From: Lysinibacillus sphaericus
GTDB taxonomy: Bacteria > Bacillota > Bacilli > Bacillales_A > Planococcaceae
NCBI RefSeq assembly: GCF_006864135.1
Contig: NZ_SADV01000036.1
Coordinates: 1-37,774 of the forward strand
DNA length: 37,774 nucleotides
Direction: 5' to 3'
Shown here: one piece after another, positions 25,072-33,389 of the stretch
Layout: every line of letters starts with the position of its first letter
Position numbering within the stretch: the first letter of the stretch is position 1
Notes under the pieces: model-generated
The model's input: the letters and a program-made list of their open reading frames with translations, nothing else
What the model was told of the DNA's origin: nothing
Databases searched by the model: none
Translations under genes and position numbers: made by a program

Positions 25072-25689
25072 TTAAGCCTCCTGTTGTAAATGTTGAATGT
25101 TCCCGATATCTTTCACGAGCCATTGTTGCTCGACTTTCTCAATAATCGTGACACTTGTACCATTAATAAATGGTTCTGCCCATAGCTGATTGATGCTTCG
25201 CCCTAAAATGGCGTTAATGATGCATTTAATCGTTACAGCATGGGACACAATTAAAACATTATTCTCGGGATATTTTTCTGCAATTTTCGATAACGTAAAA
25301 ATGGCTCGTTCTGTTACCGTACCAAAGCTTTCCGTATGGGTTGCGACGAATTGTCCTGGATAATCGGTATATAATTCATAATCAAGACGATGTATAGTCA
25401 TAATGTCCTCGACTGTTTTTCCTTGCCAATCGCCTAAAAAAATTTCCCGTAAATTATCCTCATAATAGATTGGAAGCTGTCGATTATCTAGAAGAATATG
25501 CATCGTTTCCTTAGCACGGCCACTTGAACTACTATATGCCGCTGCAAAAGAGCATTTTTTCAAATGATCTCGAAGTTTTTCTGCATGTAAAATACCATCC
25601 TCGGATAATGGCGAATCTAACCATCCCTGTAGTCGATGCTCTTTATTCCACATCGTTTCGCCATGTCTTATTAAATAAAAAGTTGTCAA
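25072..25689 (-). CDS. Second histidine phosphatase (phosphoglycerate mutase/CobC-like)
   Basis: A 205-residue histidine phosphatase. A TTG at 25689 is chosen as start because AGGGGTGA precedes it and it gives the usual N-terminus (TTFYLIRHGETMWNKEHRLQ); a longer frame reaching 25800 runs into repeat DNA. Catalytic elements are RHGE, SSSGRAKET, EIFLGDWQGKTVEDI and VSHAVTIKCII. It could be the alpha-ribazole phosphatase, with the gene at 23104 having a different role, or the two may be redundant. It is 3 bp before cobU and separated from cobD by 265 bp of palindromic repeats. Confidence 0.8.
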   Translation of the reverse strand: MTTFYLIRHGETMWNKEHRLQGWLDSPLSEDGILHAEKLRDHLKKCSFAAAYSSSSGRAKETMHILLDNRQLPIYYEDNLREIFLGDWQGKTVEDIMTIHRLDYELYTDYPGQFVATHTESFGTVTERAIFTLSKIAEKYPENNVLIVSHAVTIKCIINAILGRSINQLWAEPFINGTSVTIIEKVEQQWLVKDIGNIQHLQQEA

Positions 25690-25709
25690 CTTTCTCACCC
25701 CTAATTTGC

Positions 25710-26138
25710 AATCAATTGTGCCCCGGCATAATTGGTGTCGGGAATCGGCTTTGTGCTTAGGCCTGCATATGTCTTTTGTGCGAAAGCGCAGCGTCAGCAA
25801 CAGATGTTTTTTGCGCGAAAGCGTAGCGGTACCGATGCAGGTCAGTTAGCCGTTATCGCATGGATGCGATGATTTTAGGCTAACATCCCCTAAGCATTCC
25901 TTTCCGATTTCGTGACACCCGCTGGAGGTTTTAGACCAATACGAAGTTGGTCACTCAGTCGTTGCCACAGGACGTGGCGTTCTTAGACTGAATTCCTCTA
26001 TTTATTTCAGCGGATGTCTTTGTACCGAAAAGCGTAGCGACAGGTACTGATGATTGGACATCCGCTGAAAGGAGACTTAAAACCGCATTCATTTCACCAC
26101 CTATAGAGGAAGGTGATTTCTGCTGAAAAAAGTTAAAC
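25710..26138. repeat. Composite palindromic repeat between and into cobD, copies 2-4
   Basis: This stretch is packed with hairpins. GTTAGCC/GGCTAAC encloses ATCGCAT/ATGCGAT (25845-25884). GACCAA/TTGGTC and GCCAC/GTGGC follow. CAGCGGATGTC (26008-26018) pairs with GACATCCGCTG (26057-26067) around GTACC/GGTAC. The core GAAAGCGYAGCG occurs at 25782, 25817 and (as GAAAAGCG) 26027. The left end (25710-25756) and right part (26057-26138) match the copy at 31391-31591. The right half lies inside the cobD reading frame. Confidence 0.75.
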
Positions 26139-27202
26139 CACGCCTCTAAACAATTCTGTAAATACGTCATAGCCGCAATATCTTTAATGCCAATTCGGAA
26201 CCATTCACCATTTAAACCCATAAAGTTTTTTGTATGGCGCAGGACGACGCCCTTTGATAAACAGTATGTAAAAAATGTATCTGCTTGCTGATTTTTCGGT
26301 AATGTAAAACATACAAAATTTGTTACACTATTCGTCACCTGACAACCATGTTCTTGTAAATAGCTCTGTAGCGATTCCCGTTGATTTTTAGCATAGGCAA
26401 TGGCTTGCTCACAATATTCGTGTTCATCTAAACAGCCTGTGCCTACAACAAGGGCAAAAGCATTTAAGTTCCAATGCGGTAGGATAGACTTTAGATCAGC
26501 AACAACTATCGGGCTCGCCACTAAATAGCCTAGGCGTAATCCTGGAATCGCATACATTTTGGTCATCGAACGAACGATGATTAAATGAGGATTTTCCGCC
26601 ACATATTGGATCAAAGAACAGGCTTCATCTACCCAGTCAATAAATGCCTCATCAAAGACCAGCTCACAATTGACCTTTGTACCGTGAGAGATTAATTCGA
26701 GAAGCTCCTCTTTCTTAGGAAGCACCCCCGTCGGATTGTTCGGTGTACAAATATATAATGCGTCTGCGTTCGCCATTTCACGCTTCAGATGTTCCATCGG
26801 CAATGTGTAGTGGACAATATCCTCTACAATGACAGGCACAATTTCAGCGCCTACTGCTCGTAATGTTCGTTCATATTCTGAAAAAGTTGGATGTACGATA
26901 ATAACACGCTTATTGGCGTAGCGTCTAACTAGAACACTAAAAAGCTCGGATGCACCGTTACCTAGTAATACAGAATCTTTCTGAACATCATGAAAAACTG
27001 CCACTTTTGATAAAAACGGCTCACCGTCTGGATCTGGATAACGTTGAATGAGCGGATAAAATGTCCGCCAACGCGCCTCAACAAACAGGGGTGGCCCTGC
27101 AGAATTAACATTTTCGCTAAAATCATACACCTCTTCGGGCATACTAAGTCCTAGCTGATGATAAACATTTTGCGGATTTGCTCCGTGATTAGGTAATTGC
27201 AA
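25955..27202 (-). CDS. cobD: Threonine-phosphate decarboxylase with repeat-encoded tail
   Basis: A 415-residue PLP enzyme that decarboxylates L-threonine phosphate to (R)-1-aminopropan-2-ol phosphate, the linker of the nucleotide loop. Seen are the aminotransferase fold I motifs: TPNNPTGVLP (153-162), FDEAFIDW, the PLP-binding Lys215 (RSMTKMYAIPGLRLGY) and the carboxylate-binding Arg near WFRIGIK. It starts at TTG 27202 with GGAGG nine bases before it, inside the end of cbiB. Family members end at about 355-365 residues. From about residue 357 the text (SPSSIGGEMNAVLSLLSADV onward to TSCGND) is encoded by the palindromic repeat and is not homologous to CobD. The core enzyme looks intact. Confidence 0.9.
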   Translation of the reverse strand: MQLPNHGANPQNVYHQLGLSMPEEVYDFSENVNSAGPPLFVEARWRTFYPLIQRYPDPDGEPFLSKVAVFHDVQKDSVLLGNGASELFSVLVRRYANKRVIIVHPTFSEYERTLRAVGAEIVPVIVEDIVHYTLPMEHLKREMANADALYICTPNNPTGVLPKKEELLELISHGTKVNCELVFDEAFIDWVDEACSLIQYVAENPHLIIVRSMTKMYAIPGLRLGYLVASPIVVADLKSILPHWNLNAFALVVGTGCLDEHEYCEQAIAYAKNQRESLQSYLQEHGCQVTNSVTNFVCFTLPKNQQADTFFTYCLSKGVVLRHTKNFMGLNGEWFRIGIKDIAAMTYLQNCLEAWFNFFQQKSPSSIGGEMNAVLSLLSADVQSSVPVATLFGTKTSAEINRGIQSKNATSCGND

Positions 27203-28145
27203 AAATTAACACCTCCACTGTTAACATAACAAGCGTAAAGAGCAAGGTCGCGATACGCATATGAATTACAGACGTTGCAATATGCTCTTTTGTTAATGGA
27301 ACTAATTTCTCGCCCATTATTGCTCGATAAGAAACGACATCCTGATATGTATTTTTTCCACCAAGCTGTACCCCTAATTGAACAGCTGTAGCTGCTTCTA
27401 AATAACCACTATTAGGACTTGGATGCTTTTTCGCATCCTGTGCCCAACGTTTTAAGCGTTTACCGAGAGATACATTCGTTTCATTTTTTGTACCTAGTAC
27501 CATCAGTAAACCTGTTAATCGACTTGGAATAAAATTTAGTACATCGTCTAGCTTTGCAGCAAACATACCAAAATCTTTATATTTATCGTTTTTATAGCCA
27601 ATCATAGAGTCTAACGTATTGACGGCCTTATAGCCCCATAACCCTATTGCACCAAATAAAAAGGCATAAAATAGTGGTGCGGTTACACCATCACTCGTAT
27701 TTTCTGAGACCGTCTCCACAACACCTCGTACAATCTCATCCTCGTCTAACTTCTCCGTGTCACGTCCGACAATCCAAGAAAGCTTTACACGAGCTTCAGC
27801 AAAATCGCCTTTGACGAGCGGTTCATAGACTGCCATCGCCGCTTCCTTCAAGCTACGCTGTGCGAGTCCAATCCCAATTAATAATCCCTCAACCAATATG
27901 CCAAATAGTGGGCTAACTTGATAGCTTAATAGCATAATGGCCGTTACAACAAACATCGTTGTGCCTACTACAGCGAGTGACATGACCATGCCACGGAATT
28001 TTCTCATTCTTCCTTTATTCCATAATTCTGTTTGAGATTGAATGAGCTTCCCAATCCAGCGTACTGGATGAGGCATTTTAGGAGGATCACCCACGATTAA
28101 ATCAAAAACAAGCCCAATGATACAGGCAATCACTAGTGCCATCAT
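27189..28145 (-). CDS. cbiB: Adenosylcobinamide-phosphate synthase CbiB
   Basis: A 318-residue membrane enzyme that attaches the aminopropanol (phosphate) arm to adenosylcobyric acid. Family signatures are DLIVGDPPKMPHPVRWIGKL, GRDTEKLDEDEIVRGVVETV followed by SENTSDGVTAPLFYAF, NTLDSMIGYKNDKYKDFG, and the C-terminal PNSGYLEAATAVQLGVQLGG. About four to five transmembrane helices. The start has AGAGGAG upstream and overlaps the cbiZ stop by 4 bp; the end overlaps cobD by 14 bp, so the genes are translationally coupled with the enzyme that makes its substrate. Confidence 0.95.
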   Translation of the reverse strand: MMALVIACIIGLVFDLIVGDPPKMPHPVRWIGKLIQSQTELWNKGRMRKFRGMVMSLAVVGTTMFVVTAIMLLSYQVSPLFGILVEGLLIGIGLAQRSLKEAAMAVYEPLVKGDFAEARVKLSWIVGRDTEKLDEDEIVRGVVETVSENTSDGVTAPLFYAFLFGAIGLWGYKAVNTLDSMIGYKNDKYKDFGMFAAKLDDVLNFIPSRLTGLLMVLGTKNETNVSLGKRLKRWAQDAKKHPSPNSGYLEAATAVQLGVQLGGKNTYQDVVSYRAIMGEKLVPLTKEHIATSVIHMRIATLLFTLVMLTVEVLIFAIT

Positions 28146-28825
28146 AAAGGATTCTCCTCTTTGTCTTTTTTATATTTTTGAATGGCCTCGCGCATCGTTT
28201 CATAAACACCATGGCCAATGACTTTTCCTAGCATCGTAATCGGTCCAGCATATTGATGGTAGTCGCCTTCTTCTGTTGAAGCAATTAACAAACTATCCGT
28301 TGAGGTACCTGTAGCTTGTGTACCCGTTGTTGGATCTATTATACCCTCATCAATAAGTGCTTTGACCTTAGCCTCTGTCGTAGAAATCATTGCCTGAAAT
28401 AAAGCTTCATCCGACAATCTTCCATTTATCAGTACCCACGTATTAATAGTCCCAGCATGATACTGCTCCTGACGATGAAAGGCACGTGTAATATCGACGG
28501 CATTACCAAGACCTGCCGTAATCATTATGACAAGATGAATTCCTTCATATGTAAACTCACGAATTGTAGCATATCGGGCATAGACGGCCGTCATCATCGC
28601 AACTGTATTGTCAATCGGAAAGCCCTCAGACTGCAAAAACCGTTGTAATTCTAACTGCGGTTTGCGTTCATCATACGTATAAGGCACTGAACGATTCATC
28701 AAATGTGTATAAAAGCCAAAGCCTGGATTATGTACTGCAGAGGATACGACCTTCATTGGTGAATCTGTTTGGATGGCAACATAATGGTCGGAAATATGAA
28801 TATCTTCCTTACGTAGTACTGGCAT
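28142..28825 (-). CDS. cbiZ: Adenosylcobinamide amidohydrolase CbiZ
   Basis: A 227-residue amidohydrolase that cuts the aminopropanol arm from salvaged (adenosyl)cobinamide or pseudo-cobalamin, giving cobyric acid for rebuilding. Family text includes SSAVHNPGFGFYTHLMNRSV, the GLGNAVDITRAF segment, and GTSTDSLLIAS followed by YAGPITMLGKVIGHGVYETM. It is the first gene of the cob operon, with AGGAGG seven bases before the ATG. A terminator-like hairpin lies only 30-65 bases upstream. With CbiB and CobD behind it, it supports a corrinoid-remodelling role. Confidence 0.92.
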   Translation of the reverse strand: MPVLRKEDIHISDHYVAIQTDSPMKVVSSAVHNPGFGFYTHLMNRSVPYTYDERKPQLELQRFLQSEGFPIDNTVAMMTAVYARYATIREFTYEGIHLVIMITAGLGNAVDITRAFHRQEQYHAGTINTWVLINGRLSDEALFQAMISTTEAKVKALIDEGIIDPTTGTQATGTSTDSLLIASTEEGDYHQYAGPITMLGKVIGHGVYETMREAIQKYKKDKEENPL

Positions 28826-28854
28826 TATCTCGCCTCCTATTCAATGTATATCAA

Positions 28855-28891
28855 AAAATAAAAAAACAAATTCTTACAAAGAAGAATTTGT
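28855..28891 (-). terminator. Terminator/attenuator just upstream of cbiZ
   Basis: ACAAATTCTT pairs perfectly with AAGAATTTGT around a 6-nt loop, followed on the minus strand by TTTTTTATTTTTT. It stands about 35 bases before the cbiZ start codon. It either ends the transcript of the small gene upstream or works as an attenuator for the cob operon. Confidence 0.8.
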
Positions 28892-28992
28892 ACTGTTTAG
28901 TCTTAAATTAAAAACCTATCCCAAATATAAACCTTTTGAATTTGCGTACAGCATCACAACTTCATAATACTTGAATTATTTATTTTTTTGAA

Positions 28993-29022
28993 ATTGTATC
29001 ACAAATCCACATTTTATCACAA
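28993..29022 (-). promoter_or_regulatory. Candidate promoter upstream of the cbiZ leader
   Basis: TTGTGA (29017-29022) and TACAAT (28993-28998) are spaced by 18 bp on the minus strand. A start here would give a leader of about 160 nt that passes through the hairpin at 28866-28891. No known riboswitch is recognised in that leader; in particular no B12 box is present. Confidence 0.45.
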
Positions 29023-29042
29023 TTCAATTTTGAAATATTCCG

Positions 29043-29225
29043 CTATTGCCTTTGTTTTAAAGTTTTAAAACGAATAATTGATCCCGCAATGATAAACACC
29101 CAGCCAATACCGATATAAACAATTTTCATTGTTTTTGTCGAGGACGGTAAAATATCCATGATCGTTAAACAAACAAATAGTATACCAATCATTGATAGCA
29201 ACATACCAATCGATAATTTTTTCAA
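29043..29225 (-). CDS. Small two-helix membrane protein
   Basis: A 60-residue hydrophobic protein. A TTG at 29225 is the likely start because GGAGG lies eight bases before it. Two transmembrane helices (SIGMLLSMIGILFVCLTIMD and IVYIGIGWVFIIAGSII) are linked by a short polar turn and followed by a basic tail RFKTLKQRQ. No family is recognised. It lies between the aspartokinase terminator and the cbiZ leader, and may be an independent transcription unit. Confidence 0.55.
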   Translation of the reverse strand: MKKLSIGMLLSMIGILFVCLTIMDILPSSTKTMKIVYIGIGWVFIIAGSIIRFKTLKQRQ

Positions 29226-29277
29226 CAGAAAGACCTCCAATCAATGTACGCCCTTGATTTTACCGTATTCCCGTCAA

Positions 29278-29308
29278 AAAGAAAACACTAATCCAGTTTA
29301 AGGATTAG
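29278..29308 (-). terminator. Terminator downstream of aspartokinase
   Basis: CTAATCC (29288-29294) and GGATTAG (29302-29308) form a 7-bp stem, extended by imperfect pairs, and run on the minus strand into GTTTTCTTTTT. It follows the repeat-bearing 3' region of the aspartokinase gene. Confidence 0.7.
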
Positions 29309-29324
29309 CGTTTACACCACATTT

Positions 29325-29453
29325 ACGGGCAGTAATTGATCTGTACCGAAAGCACAGCGGCAGGTGCAAGACTCCCATTCAAAATTTTAGCGAAAGCAAA
29401 AAGTTAGGTAGAACATTAGCTGCCCGTACAGTGGGGCTGAAGAACCCCCACTG
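29325..29453. repeat. Palindromic repeat (GAAAG-core family), copy 5, plus hairpin
   Basis: ACGGGCAG (29325-29332) pairs with CTGCCCGT (29420-29427) as the outer stem. Inside lies GTACCGAAAGCACAGCGGCA followed by GGTGC (29343-29367), the same inner motif as at 26022-26047 but with a different outer stem. Next to it CAGTGGGG/CCCCACTG (29429-29453) forms a GC-rich hairpin right after the aspartokinase stop; it lacks a T-run on either side. Confidence 0.65.
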
Positions 29454-29473
29454 ATTAAGTTACACTTTATTCC

Positions 29474-30838
29474 CTATACTCTCACATGTGCAAAAAATTC
29501 CCCATAAAGTGCTTGTAAAATCTGATTTTCATATTCTTGTAGCACACCGAATACTAGACTAACTTCAGATGAGCCTTGATTAATCATCTCTATATTTGCA
29601 CCTGTTTTTGAAATTGCAGTTGCAGCACGTGCCGCTAGACCCGTGTTATTACGCATGCCTTCGCCTACAATAACAATCATAGAAAAACCATGACGCATTT
29701 GCACATCATCTGCATTCAACTCATTTTTTACACGAGCTAGGATTCTTTCTTCATTTTCAAGTGTAATTTGATTTGAACGCATAATGACAGAAATATCGTC
29801 CAAACCAGATGGTGTGTGTTCATATGAAATATTTTCATCTTCTAAAATTTGTAGAAGCTTACGGCCAAAGCCTACTTCCCTATTCATCAAATATTTTGAC
29901 ACATATAAAGTTGAAAAGCCACTGTCTGCCGAGATACCTGTAACCGGACGTCCAGTTACAGAGCGTCTTGGTACAATACGAGTACCCGGGGCTGATGGAT
30001 TATTTGTATTTTTTATGTTAACTGGCACCCCAATCTTGTAAACAGGCATCAACGCTTCATCATGGAAAACAGAAAAGCCTGCATAGGATAATTCGCGCAT
30101 TTCGCGATACGTAATTTCTTTAATTTCCACTGGATCATTCACAACTTTCGGATTCGCGGAGAACACACAGTCTACATCCGTAAAGTTTTCATATAGCTCT
30201 GCTTCAACAGCAGCTGCCAAAATAGAGCCTGTAATATCTGAGCCACCACGGTCAAATGTACGCAGTATGCCCGCTTTAGTGTAACCAAAGAAACCTGGGA
30301 ATACAATAATTTCCTTGGTATATTTTAGGGGGGATAGATTTGCATAAGCCTCTGGTAAAGCATACGTTCGTTCAGGTAAATCATTGACGATCAAACCTTC
30401 TTTTGGACTTACGTAGCGTGCCGGCATACCGATTGAATTAAAATAAGCAGCGATTAACTTCGCGTTATTGTCTTCCCCCGCCGCTTTGATGCTATCGATA
30501 AATAATTCCTCATTCGATTTATCACCTTGTACACGTTCACGTAAATCTTCAGCGATCACGTCACAAATTGTATGATCTAATTCCAAACCATCTGCAATCG
30601 CCATAAAGCGATTGACAACGATTTGCAATTTTTCTTCAATTTCTTCATTTTTTAATGCTGCCATTGCTAGGTTAATTAATAAGTCAGTTACCTTTATGTC
30701 GTCACCAGAACGCTTCCCAGGTGCAGAAACGGCTACGATTTTACGTGCCGGATTAGATTTTACAATGTTTGCTACTTTTTGAATTTGCTCTGCGCTTGCT
30801 ACAGATGTTCCACCAAATTTACATACGATCATAACCAT
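29474..30838 (-). CDS. Aspartate kinase, class III (YclM-like)
   Basis: A 454-residue monofunctional aspartokinase, the length of B. subtilis aspartokinase III (YclM/ThrD). It phosphorylates aspartate, the first step to lysine, threonine, methionine and diaminopimelate. The kinase domain (1 to about 290) has CKFGGTSVAS, VSAPGKRSGDDIKVTDLL, and FDRGGSDITGSILAAAV. Two ACT domains follow (DISVIMRSNQITLENEERIL; GFSMIVIVGEGMRNNTGLAA) for feedback by end-product amino acids. An ATG at 30838 is used with AGGA five bases before it; ATG 30832 is also possible. No lysine riboswitch is seen upstream, but a dyad overlaps the promoter -10. Confidence 0.92.
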   Translation of the reverse strand: MVMIVCKFGGTSVASAEQIQKVANIVKSNPARKIVAVSAPGKRSGDDIKVTDLLINLAMAALKNEEIEEKLQIVVNRFMAIADGLELDHTICDVIAEDLRERVQGDKSNEELFIDSIKAAGEDNNAKLIAAYFNSIGMPARYVSPKEGLIVNDLPERTYALPEAYANLSPLKYTKEIIVFPGFFGYTKAGILRTFDRGGSDITGSILAAAVEAELYENFTDVDCVFSANPKVVNDPVEIKEITYREMRELSYAGFSVFHDEALMPVYKIGVPVNIKNTNNPSAPGTRIVPRRSVTGRPVTGISADSGFSTLYVSKYLMNREVGFGRKLLQILEDENISYEHTPSGLDDISVIMRSNQITLENEERILARVKNELNADDVQMRHGFSMIVIVGEGMRNNTGLAARAATAISKTGANIEMINQGSSEVSLVFGVLQEYENQILQALYGEFFAHVRV

Positions 30839-30888
30839 CAAATCCTAACTTTTTAAATTAAGTGTATTCCTCCAAAAAACAATTGAAT

Positions 30889-30924
30889 GTACACAGTGTA
30901 CAAATTATCGTTCCCCACGTCAAT
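30889..30924 (-). promoter_or_regulatory. Aspartokinase promoter with palindromic operator
   Basis: On the minus strand TTGACG (30919-30924) and TACACT (30896-30901) are spaced by 17 bp. The -10 is embedded in a perfect 15-bp dyad, TGTACAC-T-GTGTACA (30889-30903), the expected position for a repressor site. The cognate regulator is unknown. A GGAGG at 30868-30874 lies too far from the start codon to serve it. Confidence 0.65.
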
Positions 30925-30930
30925 ACAATT

Positions 30931-31387
30931 TTAAAAATTCACGCAATTAATCGAAAGAAAATGGACAATTTTCACACTGTTTGATTTATTATACGGATTT
31001 CGTAGGAAATAGTTAAGGATTTTGCAAATTTTTTTCGTAAAATTCCTATAATCGTACAAATATTCGTCTGAACTAGCTGAAATCATCAAATTTACAGAAT
31101 TTTTCAATGTTAAATCTGGCATAACAAACCAAATCACGTCTTTTCGAACATAAATGTGGCAGTATTTTCTTGTATAAAGATAAGATGTATCAATTCAACA
31201 GCAGAATGTGGGTCTTTATTACAGCATCTACAAGCCGAAGCTCTTCGGACATGACAATCCCAAGATAATTAGCCAATCAAGGTTTCATGCCCCTCACACT
31301 TAGAGTCGTAATAAAACCAAATAACGAAAAGTACACCATGCAAGAACCATTTGTACATACTTAAATTAGCAAGTGTTTTTCAGTAAG
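30931..31387. other. Long AT-rich intergenic stretch with no assigned gene
   Basis: A short minus-strand reading frame (30931-31137) has no ribosome binding site or family resemblance. A small perfect palindrome CCGAAGCTCTTCGG (31223-31236) is present. Nothing else is recognised between the aspartokinase promoter and the repeat at 31.39 kb. Confidence 0.5.
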
Positions 31388-31390
31388 CTT

Positions 31391-31591
31391 GAATCAATTA
31401 TGCCTCGGCATAATTGTGTTCGGAATAATTGTGTTCGGAATCGGTTTGTGCACGCACAAAAAAACACCTTCCCGACTCCGTAATACGCCGGAGGCTCTAA
31501 CTTCTTTCTGCGACACCCGATGAAAAGTGACTTAAACTACATTCTTCCTACAAACTATAGGGTGGCATATGAATACTGAAAGAAGTTAAAT
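31391..31591. repeat. Second copy of the cobD-flanking repeat
   Basis: AATCAATTATGCCTCGGCAT (31391-31410) and the GGAATCGGTTTGTGC stretch that follows match 25710-25756. GACACCCGATGAAAAGTGAC and the following stretch to GAAAGAAGTTAAA (31512-31590) match 26057-26138. The hairpin-rich middle seen at cobD is absent. The left end contains a 15-bp tandem duplication, AATTGTGTTCGGAAT twice (31412-31441). A small related piece, TTGGCATAATTGTGTA, lies at 36430-36446. Confidence 0.65.
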
Positions 31592-31674
31592 TGTAGTGTC
31601 TTTCTTCTATATTAATTAAAGAAAACGCTTTCCCCATTATGATATGCAGAAAAACTTGTGATGTTTGTGCTATT

Positions 31675-31899
31675 TCAAATGATGTCAAGTAATTCTTTTT
31701 TTAATTTTTTATCGGGTTGGTATTGTCTTTGATTTGCGTTGGTTTCAGCTTTTATTCTATGGAGGGCTGGCTTGGTAGGAACCGGAGCAGTATTTTGAGG
31801 GACCCGATCACTTTTTTCTTGGAAAGGGAAGAAACAAAAAATAACGCCAACATTAACTTTAATTGATATTTTTGGGGTATTTTCGTTTACTTTGTAAAA
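31675..31899 (-). pseudogene. Protein-like open frame without a start codon
   Basis: From a TAG near 31900 to the TGA at 31675-31677 the minus strand is open for about 73 codons. The text is hydrophobic at first (KVNVGVIFCFFPFQ), then polar (EKSDRVPQNTAPVPTKPALH) and basic (RIKAETNANQRQYQPDKKLK, ending KELLDII). This looks like a real C-terminus, but there is no ATG, GTG or TTG and no ribosome binding site, so it may be a 5'-truncated remnant. No family is recognised. Confidence 0.35.
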
Positions 31900-31937
31900 C
31901 TACACGAATGACAAAGCAGATCATTTCATAGCGAGAA

Positions 31938-31962
31938 GCCCTAACATAACGTTATGCTAGGG
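31938..31962 (-). terminator. Palindromic hairpin after the NSS transporter gene
   Basis: GCCCTAACATAAC and GTTATGCTAGGGC form a nearly perfect stem of up to 13 bp. On the plus strand it is followed by CTTTTGT, on the minus strand by TTCTCGC. It lies 16 bp after the transporter stop and probably ends that transcript despite the weak T-run. Confidence 0.6.
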
Positions 31963-31978
31963 CCTTTTGTATTGTATG

Positions 31979-33316
31979 TTAAATCAATCCAATTACATTT
32001 AAAAATACGATAATAATTGCAATTGGTGCTATATAGCGAAGTAAGAATAACCATAATACAAATAATTTATAGCCTTTATTTTCACTTACACCTAGTTCTT
32101 GCATTAACACATCTTTCTTCATTTTAAACGGTACGAAGATCGCCACTAATAGTACACCGAGTGGCATAAGAACATTACTTACTGCAAAGTCTGCTAAATC
32201 AAAGACTGTTTTTCCAAACAATTGCACATCGCTTAATACGCCAAATGATAGCGCCGATGGAATCCCTACAACAAAGATTAGTAATCCGACCATCAATGCC
32301 ATTTTTTCACGTCTCCCTTTACCTTTTGTCGTTAAAGAGGCAACGCTAATTTCCAACATGGAAATGGCTGATGTTATAGTTGCAAAGAAAAATAGTAATA
32401 AGAAAATAATGAAGAAAAATTTTCCGAATGCCATTTTACTGAAAATCGCTGGCAAGACAATAAATAATAGACCTGGTCCTTGTGATGGTTCCATTCCAAA
32501 TGCGAAAACTACAGGGAAAATAGCAAGCCCTGCAAGCAATGTAATCACAAGCGTTAAACCGACGATAGAAAATGCGGAACGCGGTAAACTTTCTTCTTTC
32601 GGTAAGTATGAGCTATACGTAACCATTACTCCAACACCGACAGATAACGAGAAGAACGATTGCCCCATCGCATATAAAATAATTTCAGATGTTACATTTG
32701 AGAAATCGGGTTGTAAGAAGAAGCGAACCCCTTCTCCAGCTCCATCTAATGTAAGAGCACGAATAATTAAGACAAAGAATAAAACAAATAGTGCTGGCAT
32801 GAAATATTTATTTACTTTTTCAACACCATTTTGCACTCCTTTACTAACAATAAAAATAGTAATAAGGATAAATAATAGCTGTGACCCAACCGCTAAAAAC
32901 GGATTGGAAATGATATCATTAAAAGTGGCTTCGTACGCGCCATTTCCTTCCCATAGTCTACCTGTAATTGCATTCCATAAATATAGTAAAATCCATCCTC
33001 CTACAACACTGTAGAATGAAAGCAATATGAAACATGTTACAATTCCTAATTTACCGACCCACGGCCATAGCGTCTTAGGAGCAATATTTCTATATGCATC
33101 AACAGCCTCTTTTTGCGTACTTCTTCCAACTACAAATTCCGCCAATAATAATGGTAAACCAATTAATAAAGTAAAACCGATGAAAATAAGGAAGAACGCA
33201 CCGCCACCTCCAATACCGGCCATATACGGGAACTTCCAAATTGCGCCAAGACCGATTGCCGAGCCTGCTGCTGCTAAAATGAAACCTAATTTCGATGTCC
33301 ATTGCTGCGATTCCAT
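31979..33316 (-). CDS. Sodium-dependent (NSS/SNF family) amino-acid transporter
   Basis: A 445-residue LeuT-fold sodium symporter with about 11 transmembrane helices. The N-terminus [20 protein letters not shown] and following [20 protein letters not shown] form the unwound helix 1 and sodium sites of this family. [20 protein letters not shown] is the helix 6 region. Bacterial members such as MhsT and TnaT carry hydrophobic or aromatic amino acids. The start follows AGGAGATTAAGAG. A T-box leader lies directly upstream on the same strand, so transcription should rise when a specific tRNA is uncharged; the best specifier reading is Phe (TTC), which would fit an aromatic substrate. Confidence 0.92.
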   Translation of the reverse strand: MESQQWTSKLGFILAAAGSAIGLGAIWKFPYMAGIGGGGAFFLIFIGFTLLIGLPLLLAEFVVGRSTQKEAVDAYRNIAPKTLWPWVGKLGIVTCFILLSFYSVVGGWILLYLWNAITGRLWEGNGAYEATFNDIISNPFLAVGSQLLFILITIFIVSKGVQNGVEKVNKYFMPALFVLFFVLIIRALTLDGAGEGVRFFLQPDFSNVTSEIILYAMGQSFFSLSVGVGVMVTYSSYLPKEESLPRSAFSIVGLTLVITLLAGLAIFPVVFAFGMEPSQGPGLLFIVLPAIFSKMAFGKFFFIIFLLLFFFATITSAISMLEISVASLTTKGKGRREKMALMVGLLIFVVGIPSALSFGVLSDVQLFGKTVFDLADFAVSNVLMPLGVLLVAIFVPFKMKKDVLMQELGVSENKGYKLFVLWLFLLRYIAPIAIIIVFLNVIGLI

Positions 33317-33389
33317 CTCTTAATCTCCTCTCTTTTTCTATTTCTTTTTTATTACAATTCGGTCCTTATTCATATTGGTCTATCGTAAG

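Noticed and set aside
25690..25800. N-terminal extension of the histidine phosphatase frame
   Set aside because: It is encoded by the palindromic repeat and lacks a ribosome binding site; the TTG at 25689 gives the normal family N-terminus.
30931..31137. A 68-codon minus-strand frame upstream of aspartokinase
   Set aside because: No ribosome binding site, AT-driven composition, and it ends on the aspartokinase -35 region.
31619..31634. A catabolite-responsive (cre-like) element, GAAAACGCTTTCC
   Set aside because: It lies more than 700 bp from the nearest downstream start and beyond the 3' end of the transporter gene, and it lacks the conserved leading TG.
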